Shown one piece after another: positions 31,114-38,914 of a DNA stretch of 64,000 nucleotides. Source of the DNA: a candidate division WOR-3 bacterium (GTDB lineage: Bacteria; Hydrothermota; Hydrothermia; Hydrothermales; JAJRUZ01); contig JBDRZP010000001.1 in assembly GCA_039804025.1 (NCBI GenBank), forward strand, positions 62,001 through 126,000. The letters run 5' to 3'. Position numbers and translations under genes: made by a program. A model generated the notes under the pieces. It did not search any database. It was not told where the DNA came from and saw only the letters and a list, made by a program, of their open reading frames with translations. Each line of letters opens with the position of its first letter. Position 1 is the stretch's first letter.

Positions 31114-32529
31114 TTAGGTAATTTCTTTTTCTCCAAGATAGTTTTTTCTAATATAAATAAGTGCTTCTTCTTTTGTTTTTAAAACTCCTTCTGCCCTTAA
31201 TTCTTCAACTTCATTTAATATCCTTCTAAAAATTGGACCAGGCGTAAGTCCAAGATTTATTAAATCGTAACCATTAATAAGGGGTAAAGGTCTTTCTTTT
31301 TCACTCTCTAATTTAAAATCATAAACTTTCTTCAATAAATTTTTTAAATATCCTGGATTTTTTCCTGGTGGGGTTGCTCTAAAATCAGCATAAGCGTGAA
31401 CAAAAAGAAAAAACCATAAATCCCCTGTCTTTTTTAAATATCTGAAAATTGCCCTTTTCGTTATTTCTTCTTCCTTTCCCAGTAAATGGGGATACATATG
31501 AAAATAAACCATACTTTTTAATTTTTTAGAAAATTTTTCAGAAAATCTAAAATGTTTAGCCCATCTGTAAGCAATATTTGCTCCAACTTTATCATGACCT
31601 ATGAATCTTGTTCTATTATCTTCAAAGGTTCTTGTTAAAGGTTTTCCTATATCATGAAAAATTATAGAAAGAAAAAGTAAAACCCTGTTTTCAGGTTCAA
31701 AAATTTCCTTTAACTCTTTTTCATATTTTTTAAAGAAAGTTCTCTTATAATTTTTATAAAATCTTTCAAGATAATAAACACAGTTTAATGTATGAAAAAG
31801 CACATCAAGAGATTTATCTTTATAAACCTGTAAACAGCCTTCCATATTTTTTAGTTCCGGCACTAAAACAAAAAGTAAACCGGATTCCTTCATTTTTAAA
31901 ATAGTTTCGTAAATTTTCTCACCCTCAGAAAAAATTATATAAAGTTCTTTCATTATTCTTTCTCTTGCTGATTCAAGAATTTTTTCTTTGTTTTCACTTA
32001 TAAAGTTTAAAGTATCTTCCTCTATTTCAAATTTAAACGTTGCCATAAACCTGAAAGCTCTTAGCATTCTTAATGGGTCTTTTATTAAATTTTCTTTTTT
32101 AATGGCTCTTACTATTTTCTTTTTTATATCAAAAATACCTTTGAATTTATCTATTAAAACTATCTCTGGGTATTTAATCGCTATAGAATTTATTGTAAAA
32201 TCCCTGTTTGATAGGTCAGTTTCAATATTTTCTTCAATTTCACCTATATCAAGGGTAAAGTTATTTTTAATTACAATTCTCCATTCCTTTCTTTCTTTAT
32301 CAAGTAAAAAAGGAAAACCTTCAATTTTTCTTGAAAGCTCGTTTATAATATCAGCAGGATTGAATGAAATCAGTATATCAAGATCTTTAATTTCCTTTTT
32401 ACCTAAAAGGAAATCTCTTATGGCTCCACCGACTATATAAAAGTCTATTTCTTTTTTTAAAAAATATTCAAAGGTATTTTTAAAAATTGAATTTTCTAAA
32501 AAATTAGTAAAATCTAAAACTTTTTTCAA
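31114..32529 (-). CDS. cca: tRNA nucleotidyltransferase (CCA-adding enzyme/poly(A) polymerase family) with HD domain
   Basis: 471 residues. The class II nucleotidyltransferase head has GGAIRD (34-39), the metal-binding DLDIL (50-54) and the NRDFTINSIA motif (~107), followed by the RNA-binding helices PLRMLRAFRF. A C-terminal HD phosphohydrolase domain is marked by FHDIGKPLTRTF (~290) and GHDKVGA. This arrangement is shared by CCA-adding, A-adding and poly(A)-type enzymes; which reaction is done here cannot be decided by eye. It is likely co-transcribed with the small barrel gene, whose stop lies 2 bp upstream of its start. Confidence 0.9.
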   Translation of the reverse strand: MKKVLDFTNFLENSIFKNTFEYFLKKEIDFYIVGGAIRDFLLGKKEIKDLDILISFNPADIINELSRKIEGFPFLLDKERKEWRIVIKNNFTLDIGEIEENIETDLSNRDFTINSIAIKYPEIVLIDKFKGIFDIKKKIVRAIKKENLIKDPLRMLRAFRFMATFKFEIEEDTLNFISENKEKILESARERIMKELYIIFSEGEKIYETILKMKESGLLFVLVPELKNMEGCLQVYKDKSLDVLFHTLNCVYYLERFYKNYKRTFFKKYEKELKEIFEPENRVLLFLSIIFHDIGKPLTRTFEDNRTRFIGHDKVGANIAYRWAKHFRFSEKFSKKLKSMVYFHMYPHLLGKEEEITKRAIFRYLKKTGDLWFFLFVHAYADFRATPPGKNPGYLKNLLKKVYDFKLESEKERPLPLINGYDLINLGLTPGPIFRRILNEVEELRAEGVLKTKEEALIYIRKNYLGEKEIT

Positions 32530-32531
32530 AT

Positions 32532-33287
32532 TTATCCTTTATAAAGGGAAAGGGATAGGGCAAAGGAATAACCTAAAAATGGGTGAACCCTATAAATTCC
32601 CTCTAAGTTTAAAAACTTTAAACTTACACCAAATCCTGCACCAAAGGTCTTCTCTCCGCTTCTTAATCCACCTCTTAAGTAAAAAGAAGATATTAAAGGT
32701 ATTTTAAAACCTATACTGTAAGTAAAGGGATGATTTTCCTCTGAAATAAGGTCAAAGAAAAAGGAGAGTGCTTCATGGGTTACACCGAAGGAAAGAGCAA
32801 ATAGAGATGGTATATCCTCTTTATATTTTTTACTCCTATAAACATTTCTTGTAAAAGCACCAATTTTTATATCAAAGGGAAAATAAAAAACAGTTCCTAA
32901 ATCAAAAGTAGGTTCATTGAAAGTTATAACTTCAGGAATATTAAGGGAAAGTAATTTAAAACTCGTTCCAATAGAGAAAAGAGAATTTTTGTAATTTATA
33001 GCTAAAAGCAAAGAGTTTTCCTTATATATATCCTCACCAAAATAGGAAAATCCAAGAGCTCCTTGAAATTTAAAAAGGGGGAATGAAAAGGCGGATTCAA
33101 AGGAATTAATAGGTAAACCTTCATAGGGTTTTGTGTAGGAAAAGGCAAGGGAAAATCTATCAGGGATAAGTGCAGGTTGATAAAAGATAGATAAGGGTGA
33201 GTTAAAACTTGAAATATGAGAACCCATAATAGCCTCAGGTGATATTATTCTTTCAGGAAAAAGTAAAGTAAAAAGAATAATTACCAT
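32532..33287 (-). CDS. Outer-membrane beta-barrel-like protein (PorV/PorQ or UPF0164-like)
   Basis: 251 residues. A short signal peptide (MVIILFTLLFPERIIS) is followed by a repeated pattern of 8-10-residue amphipathic strands: PDRFSLAFSYTKPY, LLLAINYKNSLFSIGTSFKL, SSFYLRGGLRSG, KTFGAGFGVSLKFLNLEGIYR and a final FALSLSLYKG. The 'sxxNPAlla...fsYtp' style start (SPLSIFYQPALIPDRFSLAFSYTK) resembles the PorV/PorQ/FadL-like barrels often seen with type IX secretion. Identity is a family resemblance only. Promoter is leaderless type (TATAAT, 6 nt, ATG). Confidence 0.65.
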   Translation of the reverse strand: MVIILFTLLFPERIISPEAIMGSHISSFNSPLSIFYQPALIPDRFSLAFSYTKPYEGLPINSFESAFSFPLFKFQGALGFSYFGEDIYKENSLLLAINYKNSLFSIGTSFKLLSLNIPEVITFNEPTFDLGTVFYFPFDIKIGAFTRNVYRSKKYKEDIPSLFALSFGVTHEALSFFFDLISEENHPFTYSIGFKIPLISSFYLRGGLRSGEKTFGAGFGVSLKFLNLEGIYRVHPFLGYSFALSLSLYKG

Positions 33288-33293
33288 AGATTA

Positions 33294-33299
33294 ATTATA
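33294..33299 (-). promoter_or_regulatory. -10 box TATAAT for leaderless barrel gene
   Basis: Minus-strand TATAAT followed by exactly 6 nt (TTAATC) and ATG 33287; no room for a ribosome binding site. It implies the 32532-33287 gene and cca form a unit separate from the receptor gene upstream. Confidence 0.58.
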
Positions 33300-33324
33300 A
33301 AAAAATTAAAGGATAAATTTCTTT

Positions 33325-35745
33325 TTAAAACTCCATTTCCTCTACAGGCTCCCTTTCTTCACCTTCTCTCTTTTTTCCCTTTTCATATTTAAAATTATTA
33401 AAATTGTAAGTAGCTGTAAAAACTAAAAGAGGGGTTTTAGGATTAAAACTCTGGACAAAATAGTAGTTAACACCTTTACCTTCATATAAGTGTCCTGAAG
33501 TTCCAAAAATATCCCTTACCTGAAGATTTAAAACTAAATTTCTACCAAGAAAAAATTTCTGAAGCGAAAAATCCACATAATAAACTTTTCCCCTTTTACC
33601 CTGGGAGGTCTCTCTTTCTCCTTCATAATTTAAAATTGTCTGTATTCTTAGTGATTTGGGTAGAAAAGAATTAATGTTCAACCTTAAATTATAACTTGAA
33701 TTTTCTTTTTCAAAACTTTCGTTCAATAAATTACCCTTTAACCTGTAATAGTAGAAATCACCCAAAAAATTCAGTGACATAAATTTAAAAGGTGAAAAAT
33801 TATAAGTTATCTCTAAACCTCCAGTATAAGATGTTCCTACATTTTCATTTGTCATCATTAAAACAGAATCATTATAAGGCACTCTCACCATTTCAATAGC
33901 ATTGTAAACTTCCCTTAAATAAGTCTCTAATATAAGAGTTCCCTTTAAAAAAGGGAAAATCAAAGAAAACTCATAGCTATCCATATATTCAGGCTTTAAA
34001 TCAGGATTACCTTTTCTAACATTATATGCATCCATATAGGTAACAAAAGGTTCAAGCATAAAAGGTCTTGGTCTTTTTATCCTTCTTGTATAACTTGATT
34101 TAATCTCAGTACCTTCTTTTAAAGTTAAAGAGAAATGAAGAGAAGGAAAATAGTCCCATCTCCTTAATATGTAATCAAAATTTGTGTCTCTGAAGCTTAT
34201 TTTTCTATCTGTTAATTCCATCCTCAAACCTGATTGAATACTGAATTTAGATACATTTCCCTTTAAAAGTAAATAAGGTGCATAGCGGTCATCCTTATAA
34301 AGAATTTCCTTGTTAAAATTCTCATTTAATATAAAATCCTTTTTAATTGAATCATATTCATAATAAAAAACTTCATCTTCACTTCTTGAAAACTCTCCCT
34401 CACCTCCTACCTCAAACCTAAAGTTTTTGAAAAGTGGATAGATATAATTTATTCTTGAATTTATCCTTTTTGATGGTCCCTTTTCTTCACTTTTAGAACC
34501 AGAAAGAATACTATCTCTCGGATCTTTTGTATAAGTAAGGTTATACTCATCTCCTCTTCTTATGCTGTAAATAAAATCAAAGGAAAACTCATGATCTCTA
34601 TCAAATTCTGTTTTTTCACTGAAATTTAGATCAATGTAAGGACTTTTTCTATTAAAGTGACTCTCTGTCAAAAAAAGAAGAGAAGTTTTATTTTGGTCTA
34701 AATACTCTGTCCTTGAATCAAAAAGCATGCTCCATTCTCCTAAATTTGCCGAAAAGAAAAGTGTGTTTTTTTCCTTGAAATTATATTCAATTTCTGATCT
34801 TAAACCGTAAGGTGTTGAACCCCTTGTATATTCACCTTTTGAGAATAAAGAATTTCCTTCTATATTCCTTGAAAGTTCTACCAAATTGGGAAATCTCCTT
34901 TTGTTATAATTAAAACCTATTAATGCTTTTAAATTATTTTTTTTGAATGCAAAAATTCCGTCTCCACCGTAATTATCATACATTCCAATATTTAAGTTTG
35001 AAATTAGACTTAATCCTTTTTCCTCACCCTTTTTTAATATTATGTTTAATATTCCACTTGTTCCTTCAGGGTCATATTTAGCAGAAGGGTTTGTTATAAT
35101 TTCAATCTTATCTATGGAGGAAGCAGGGATTTGACTTAAAATTATATTTGGGTCAATTCCTGTTTTTTTGCCGTCTATAAAAACCTGGAAATTTTCACTT
35201 CCTCTTAAACTCACATTTCCGCTTATATCGACATTTATTGATGGTATGTTTTTTAAGACTTCAAGTGCAGTTCCTGATTTATAAACAGGTTCTTCACTTA
35301 AATTAATAACTTTTTTATCAATTTCAAATTTAACTGGAAGGGGACTTTTTGTCACTTCAACAGCTTCAGTTTCAAAAAAAGCAGGTTCAAGTTCAATTTT
35401 ACCAAGTTCTATAAGAGTATCCCCTGGTTTTATATTTATACTTGATAAAACTTTTAGTTTATATCCAACAAAATCTACTTTTAAAGAATATTTTCCAGGG
35501 GGAATTTCCTTTAAAAGGAAAAATCCTTTATCATCAGCAAGAGTCCCCTTTAAAACTTTATCTTCTCCCTCTCTATGAAGAGTACAGGTAGCATAGGGAA
35601 GAGATTCTTTAGTCCTTCCATCAATAACAAAACCTTTTATTTTAGCATTTCCCTTAAAAACCGGGAAGAATTTTTGAACTTTTTCCTCTGCATAAATAAA
35701 TTCTGAAATAAAAAAAATCAAAAGAAAAATTTTGTTTTTTCTCAT
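33325..35745 (-). CDS. TonB-dependent-receptor-like outer-membrane protein with carboxypeptidase-regulatory-like N-terminus
   Basis: 806 residues. A signal peptide (MRKNKIFLLIFFISEFIYA) leads to a carboxypeptidase-D regulatory-like beta-sandwich (~37-125: GFVIDGRTKESLPYATCTL, GKYSLKVDFVGYK). A plug domain follows (~140-245: SGTALEVLKNIPSINVDISG, VSLRGSENFQVFIDGKKTG, ASSIDKIEIITNPSAKYDPEG), then a ~550-residue barrel of long aromatic strands. This is the 'outer membrane beta-barrel family' receptor type common in Bacteroidetes. No obvious TonB box is visible. Its ligand is unknown. The start lies 174 bp from mraZ, divergently; no clear leaderless -10 was found. Confidence 0.88.
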   Translation of the reverse strand: MRKNKIFLLIFFISEFIYAEEKVQKFFPVFKGNAKIKGFVIDGRTKESLPYATCTLHREGEDKVLKGTLADDKGFFLLKEIPPGKYSLKVDFVGYKLKVLSSINIKPGDTLIELGKIELEPAFFETEAVEVTKSPLPVKFEIDKKVINLSEEPVYKSGTALEVLKNIPSINVDISGNVSLRGSENFQVFIDGKKTGIDPNIILSQIPASSIDKIEIITNPSAKYDPEGTSGILNIILKKGEEKGLSLISNLNIGMYDNYGGDGIFAFKKNNLKALIGFNYNKRRFPNLVELSRNIEGNSLFSKGEYTRGSTPYGLRSEIEYNFKEKNTLFFSANLGEWSMLFDSRTEYLDQNKTSLLFLTESHFNRKSPYIDLNFSEKTEFDRDHEFSFDFIYSIRRGDEYNLTYTKDPRDSILSGSKSEEKGPSKRINSRINYIYPLFKNFRFEVGGEGEFSRSEDEVFYYEYDSIKKDFILNENFNKEILYKDDRYAPYLLLKGNVSKFSIQSGLRMELTDRKISFRDTNFDYILRRWDYFPSLHFSLTLKEGTEIKSSYTRRIKRPRPFMLEPFVTYMDAYNVRKGNPDLKPEYMDSYEFSLIFPFLKGTLILETYLREVYNAIEMVRVPYNDSVLMMTNENVGTSYTGGLEITYNFSPFKFMSLNFLGDFYYYRLKGNLLNESFEKENSSYNLRLNINSFLPKSLRIQTILNYEGERETSQGKRGKVYYVDFSLQKFFLGRNLVLNLQVRDIFGTSGHLYEGKGVNYYFVQSFNPKTPLLVFTATYNFNNFKYEKGKKREGEEREPVEEMEF

Positions 35746-35839
35746 ATTAATTAGACGAAAAAAAAATCAAAAAAGTTCTTATTTTAAAAACAAATTCTAA
35801 GAGAGCAATTTTTTACAAAAAAGCATTCAAACTTTTAAG

Positions 35840-35860
35840 TTTTCCACATAATTTTCCACA
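35840..35860 (+). promoter_or_regulatory. Two tandem DnaA-box-like sequences upstream of the dcw promoter
   Basis: TTTTCCACA occurs at 35840-35848 and again at 35852-35860, each an exact match to the relaxed DnaA box TTWTNCACA, spaced 12 bp start to start. They end 5 bp before the -35 box of the mraZ promoter. The rest of the 174-bp gap (35746-35919), the longest non-coding stretch in the window, is A/T-rich with no other boxes. Confidence 0.4.
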
Positions 35861-35865
35861 AATCC

Positions 35866-35894
35866 TTGACAATTTCATAACATTATCTTATAAT
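35866..35894 (+). promoter_or_regulatory. mraZ (dcw cluster) promoter
   Basis: A perfect sigma-70 type promoter: TTGACA at 35866-35871, a 17-bp spacer, TATAAT at 35889-35894. Transcription should begin near 35901, giving a ~19-nt leader before GTG 35920. The strongest promoter match in the window, fitting its role in driving the dcw operon. Confidence 0.8.
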
Positions 35895-35900
35895 CTTTGG

Positions 35901-35930
35901 TGTCAAAAAGTGGGAAAAAGTGGGAAGAAA
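35901..35930 (+). promoter_or_regulatory. MraZ operator: three tandem 10-bp repeats
   Basis: Three decamers in a row: TGTCAAAAAG, TGGGAAAAAG, TGGGAAGAAA. The second and third contain TGGGA separated by 5 nt, the described MraZ box (TGGGN direct repeats with 5-nt spacers). They begin at the predicted transcription start and the third one overlaps the GTG start codon. MraZ bound here would block its own promoter clearance. Confidence 0.7.
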
Positions 35931-36360
35931 TAACCGAATTAATCCGGTTGATGAAAAAGGGAGAGTTTCCTTCCCACATGATTTGCGTAAGGTGCTCTCC
36001 CCTGATGGAAATGGAAAAATAATTTTAACAAGAGGACCTGAGAAATGTATATGGGTCTTTTCGGAAAGGGAATGGAAAAATTTTGAAAATGCCTTCAGGG
36101 AAAAAGGTGTAGGAGATTTTAAAAACAGAAGCCTTATGAGGCTTTTACTTGGTGATGCAGTTGAAACAGAATTTGATAACCATGGAAGAATCCTTATACC
36201 AGGGCATCTTGCTGAATACGCTGGAATAAAAAGGGAATGCAGATTTGTAAGAATGTTCGCATGGATTGAAATATGGGATCCTGCAAGATATGAAGAAACC
36301 ATTGAAAAAGTAAAGGAGGAAATAGACTATGATCAATACTTCGGTAATTTCAAATTCTGA
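35920..36360 (+). CDS. mraZ: Transcriptional regulator MraZ
   Basis: 146 residues from GTG 35920. Two AbrB-like repeats are visible, each with the MraZ signature D-x-K/H-G-R: PVDEKGRVSFPHDLRK (9-24) and EFDNHGRILIPGHLAEYAG (~87-105). It binds TGGGN repeats in front of itself and controls the dcw cluster. The GTG is chosen because the Asp of the first signature then falls at residue 11, as in other MraZ proteins, and no upstream ATG exists in frame. Its end overlaps rsmH by 32 bp. Confidence 0.93.
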   Translation: MGRNNRINPVDEKGRVSFPHDLRKVLSPDGNGKIILTRGPEKCIWVFSEREWKNFENAFREKGVGDFKNRSLMRLLLGDAVETEFDNHGRILIPGHLAEYAGIKRECRFVRMFAWIEIWDPARYEETIEKVKEEIDYDQYFGNFKF

Positions 36361-37216
36361 AATAAAAATACACCCTTCCTGTATGATAAAGGAAGTTATT
36401 GAAATTTTAAAACCAGAAAATAAAAAAATTATTGTTGATGCCACCTTTGGAACAGGAGGACATTCTATTCATATACTTAAAAAAACAAAAGGAAAACTCT
36501 TCGCCTTTGAAAAAGACCCCTTCCTCTATGAAAAGGGAAAAAAAACTTTTGAAAATTTCAAAAATTTCAAAATCTTTAATAACAGCTTCACAGAAATACC
36601 GGAAGTTTTAGGAAAAGAGGGAATCAATAAAATTGATGGAATAATATTTGATTTTGGTCTATCCTTCTACCATATATCTTCCTCAAACAGGGGATTTACC
36701 TTCAAAAGAAAGGAAATCCTTGATATGAGATATAATCCATACGAAAATGAAGAACTTTATAAAAAATTGAAAAAACTCACTCTTAAAGAAATTGAATTTA
36801 TCCTTAAAGAATACGGTGAATTAAAAAATTATAAAAAAACTTCCCTTAACATTTATAAAGGAATAAAGGAAAAAGAAATAAAATACACTGATGAATTTAA
36901 TGAAATAATTTTAAAAAATATAAAATACAATAAAGAAAAAATATTGCAAAAAGTATACCAGGCTTTTAGAATATGGATAAATAAAGAAATTGAAAACATT
37001 AAAAAAACTCTTTCCTTTTTACCTCAAATAATGGAATCAGGTGGAATAGCTGTATTTCTTACATATCACTCTCTTGAAGATAGAATAATAAAAAACTTTT
37101 TAAAAACTAATTCTTTTAAAGTTATTACTAAAAAACCAATTACACCTTCAGAAAAAGAAATAAAAGAAAAACCAAATTGCAATTCATGCAAACTAAGGGC
37201 AGGAGAAAGAATATGA
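36329..37216 (+). CDS. rsmH: 16S rRNA m4C1402 methyltransferase RsmH (MraW)
   Basis: 295 residues. SAM-binding DATFGTGGHS (~39-48), the FAFEKDP acidic strand end, and the family motifs GIIFDFGLS, NRGFTFKRKEILDMRYN, YQAFRIWINKE and FLTYHSLEDRIIKNF are intact. It N4-methylates C1402 in the ribosomal P site. Slightly shorter than the ~310 usual. The 3' end carries CNSCKLR, a variant of the family's P-x-x-E-x-x-x-N-x-R-x-R/K-S-A-x-L-R tail (here LRAGERI). Overlaps mraZ by 32 bp and the ftsL-like gene by 4 bp. Confidence 0.95.
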   Translation: MINTSVISNSEIKIHPSCMIKEVIEILKPENKKIIVDATFGTGGHSIHILKKTKGKLFAFEKDPFLYEKGKKTFENFKNFKIFNNSFTEIPEVLGKEGINKIDGIIFDFGLSFYHISSSNRGFTFKRKEILDMRYNPYENEELYKKLKKLTLKEIEFILKEYGELKNYKKTSLNIYKGIKEKEIKYTDEFNEIILKNIKYNKEKILQKVYQAFRIWINKEIENIKKTLSFLPQIMESGGIAVFLTYHSLEDRIIKNFLKTNSFKVITKKPITPSEKEIKEKPNCNSCKLRAGERI

Positions 37217-37434
37217 AAAAAAAGATTAAAAGAAAAGCATTAATTTTAATATTATTCCTTTACCTTTTCCTTTTACTTTTCATAAGAGGTAAAGTTATAG
37301 AAAAATCTAAGGAAGTATATAAAAGGGAAAAAGAACTTCTTGAGCTTGAATATAGAGCAATTAATAACAAAATGGAATTTTTAAAAGCCTTATTCTTTGA
37401 TTCAGAAAAGGAAAAATACTATGTTGAAAAATAA
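37213..37434 (+). CDS. ftsL: FtsL-like cell division protein
   Basis: 73 residues from ATG 37213, preceded by a good AGGAG (37201-37205). A basic N-terminus (KKKIKRK) leads into one membrane helix (~9-25) and a periplasmic heptad-rich helix (EKSKEVYKREKELLELEYRAINNKMEFL). Sequence is too divergent for a motif, but size, topology and position between rsmH and ftsI are exactly those of FtsL, which joins FtsB and FtsQ to activate septal synthesis. ATGA overlap with rsmH; overlaps ftsI by 14 bp. Confidence 0.75.
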   Translation: MKKKIKRKALILILFLYLFLLLFIRGKVIEKSKEVYKREKELLELEYRAINNKMEFLKALFFDSEKEKYYVEK

Positions 37435-38914
37435 AGAAACTTTCAGGATTAAAATTTTTAAAAATATAATTTTAATCTCATTCTTTTTAATTTTTTATAA
37501 GGCTATAAACTTTCAGCTCTTACCCCAGGGAAGAATTTATGAAGAAGAAGGAGAAAAGGAATTTATAAGAATTAAAAAAATCAAAGCAAAAAGAGGTGAT
37601 ATTTATGATAGAAATCTTATACCACTTGCCATTTCAATAATAAAGGATGATGAATGGACAAGAAAATATCCCTTTGGCTTTATTACATCTAACTTAATTG
37701 GATTTGTTAATTCAGAAGATAGAGGGTTAGAAGGTATTGAATTTGAATTTGATAACATCCTTAAAGGAAAAGACGGAATGATTGAACTTTTTAGAACAGC
37801 AGACGGTAAATATAGCAAACTTCCTGAAAGCAAAATAATCTTACCTGAAAATGGAAAGGATATTATTTTAACAATTGACATAAGAATACAAAAAATCTGC
37901 TCAAAAATTCTTAAAGATTACGCCGAAAAGTACAATGCTAAAAAAGGTTGGGCTTGCGTTATAAATCCATCAAATGGTGAAATTCTTGCCTTATCCTCTT
38001 ATCCTTTTTTCGACCCAGAAAATTATTATAAATTTAAGGAGGAAAGCTTCCGAAATAATAATATCCAGTACCTCTTTGAACCGGGGTCAGTCTTTAAACC
38101 ACTTACAGCTATATATGCAATAAAAAATTCAAAAGTAAAACTAAATGAGTTATTTGACGTTTCCAAACCAATAATAATAAAAGATGTTATTATCAATGAC
38201 CCAGAAATTGAAAAGAAGAAAAAAAATTACTTCACCCTTGAGGAAATAATTGTTAATTCTTCAAATATAGGGATTTCAAAAGTAGCAGAAAGATTAAAAA
38301 TGGAGGAACTTATAAATTTTGCATATAGATGCGGTTTTGGGAACCCAACAGGTATTTTATTCCCAGGAGAAAGTAGTGGGTTGATTGAAAAAAAGAAAAA
38401 ATTAACAAAGGTCGATTTATTAACTTTTTCCTTTGGCCAGGGATTACTTGTAAGTCCAATCCAGATTGCTCTCTTTTATTCTGCAATAGCAAATAACGGG
38501 TATTTGCTTCACCCTGTGCTTGTTAAGGGAATCAAGGATGAAAAAAACTTTAGAGAATTTAATAGCAAAATCATAACAAGAAAAATCTTTGATAAAGAGG
38601 AATGTTTGATAATAAAAAATTTTTTAAGAAAAGTTGTTGAAGAAGGTAGCGGTAAAAAAGCAAAAATTGAAGGTTTAAGTATTTGCGGCAAGACCGGAAC
38701 TTCACAGAAGGTAATCAATGGAAAATATTCAAACGAACTTTCTGTAATGAGTTTTGTTGGTTTTTTTCCGGAAGAAAATCCAGAATATTTAATATATCTC
38801 GGTCTTGATGAACCACAGAATGTAAGGTTTTCCTCTGAAATTATACCAGAAATGTTCAAAAAAATTGTTGAAGAAATTTTACTTATAAAAGAAATAGCTC
38901 TATATGAACCTTAA
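37421..38914 (+). CDS. ftsI: Septal peptidoglycan transpeptidase FtsI (class B PBP)
   Basis: 497 residues from ATG 37421. One N-terminal membrane helix is followed by the non-catalytic module (IKAKRGDIYDRN). The transpeptidase domain has SVFK (~222, in EPGSVFKPL), SSN (~279, in VNSSNIG) and KTG (~423, in CGKTGTSQ). It crosslinks septal peptidoglycan with FtsW. Lacks a PASTA extension. The frame is open back to 37397 but 37421 is the first ATG. Embedded in the dcw operon, overlapping both neighbours. Confidence 0.95.
   Translation: MLKNKETFRIKIFKNIILISFFLIFYKAINFQLLPQGRIYEEEGEKEFIRIKKIKAKRGDIYDRNLIPLAISIIKDDEWTRKYPFGFITSNLIGFVNSEDRGLEGIEFEFDNILKGKDGMIELFRTADGKYSKLPESKIILPENGKDIILTIDIRIQKICSKILKDYAEKYNAKKGWACVINPSNGEILALSSYPFFDPENYYKFKEESFRNNNIQYLFEPGSVFKPLTAIYAIKNSKVKLNELFDVSKPIIIKDVIINDPEIEKKKKNYFTLEEIIVNSSNIGISKVAERLKMEELINFAYRCGFGNPTGILFPGESSGLIEKKKKLTKVDLLTFSFGQGLLVSPIQIALFYSAIANNGYLLHPVLVKGIKDEKNFREFNSKIITRKIFDKEECLIIKNFLRKVVEEGSGKKAKIEGLSICGKTGTSQKVINGKYSNELSVMSFVGFFPEENPEYLIYLGLDEPQNVRFSSEIIPEMFKKIVEEILLIKEIALYEP

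Noticed and set aside
35840-35860. Replication origin in the TonB-receptor/mraZ gap
   Set aside because: Only two box-like sequences, no dnaA, dnaN or gyrB nearby, and the gap is just 174 bp.
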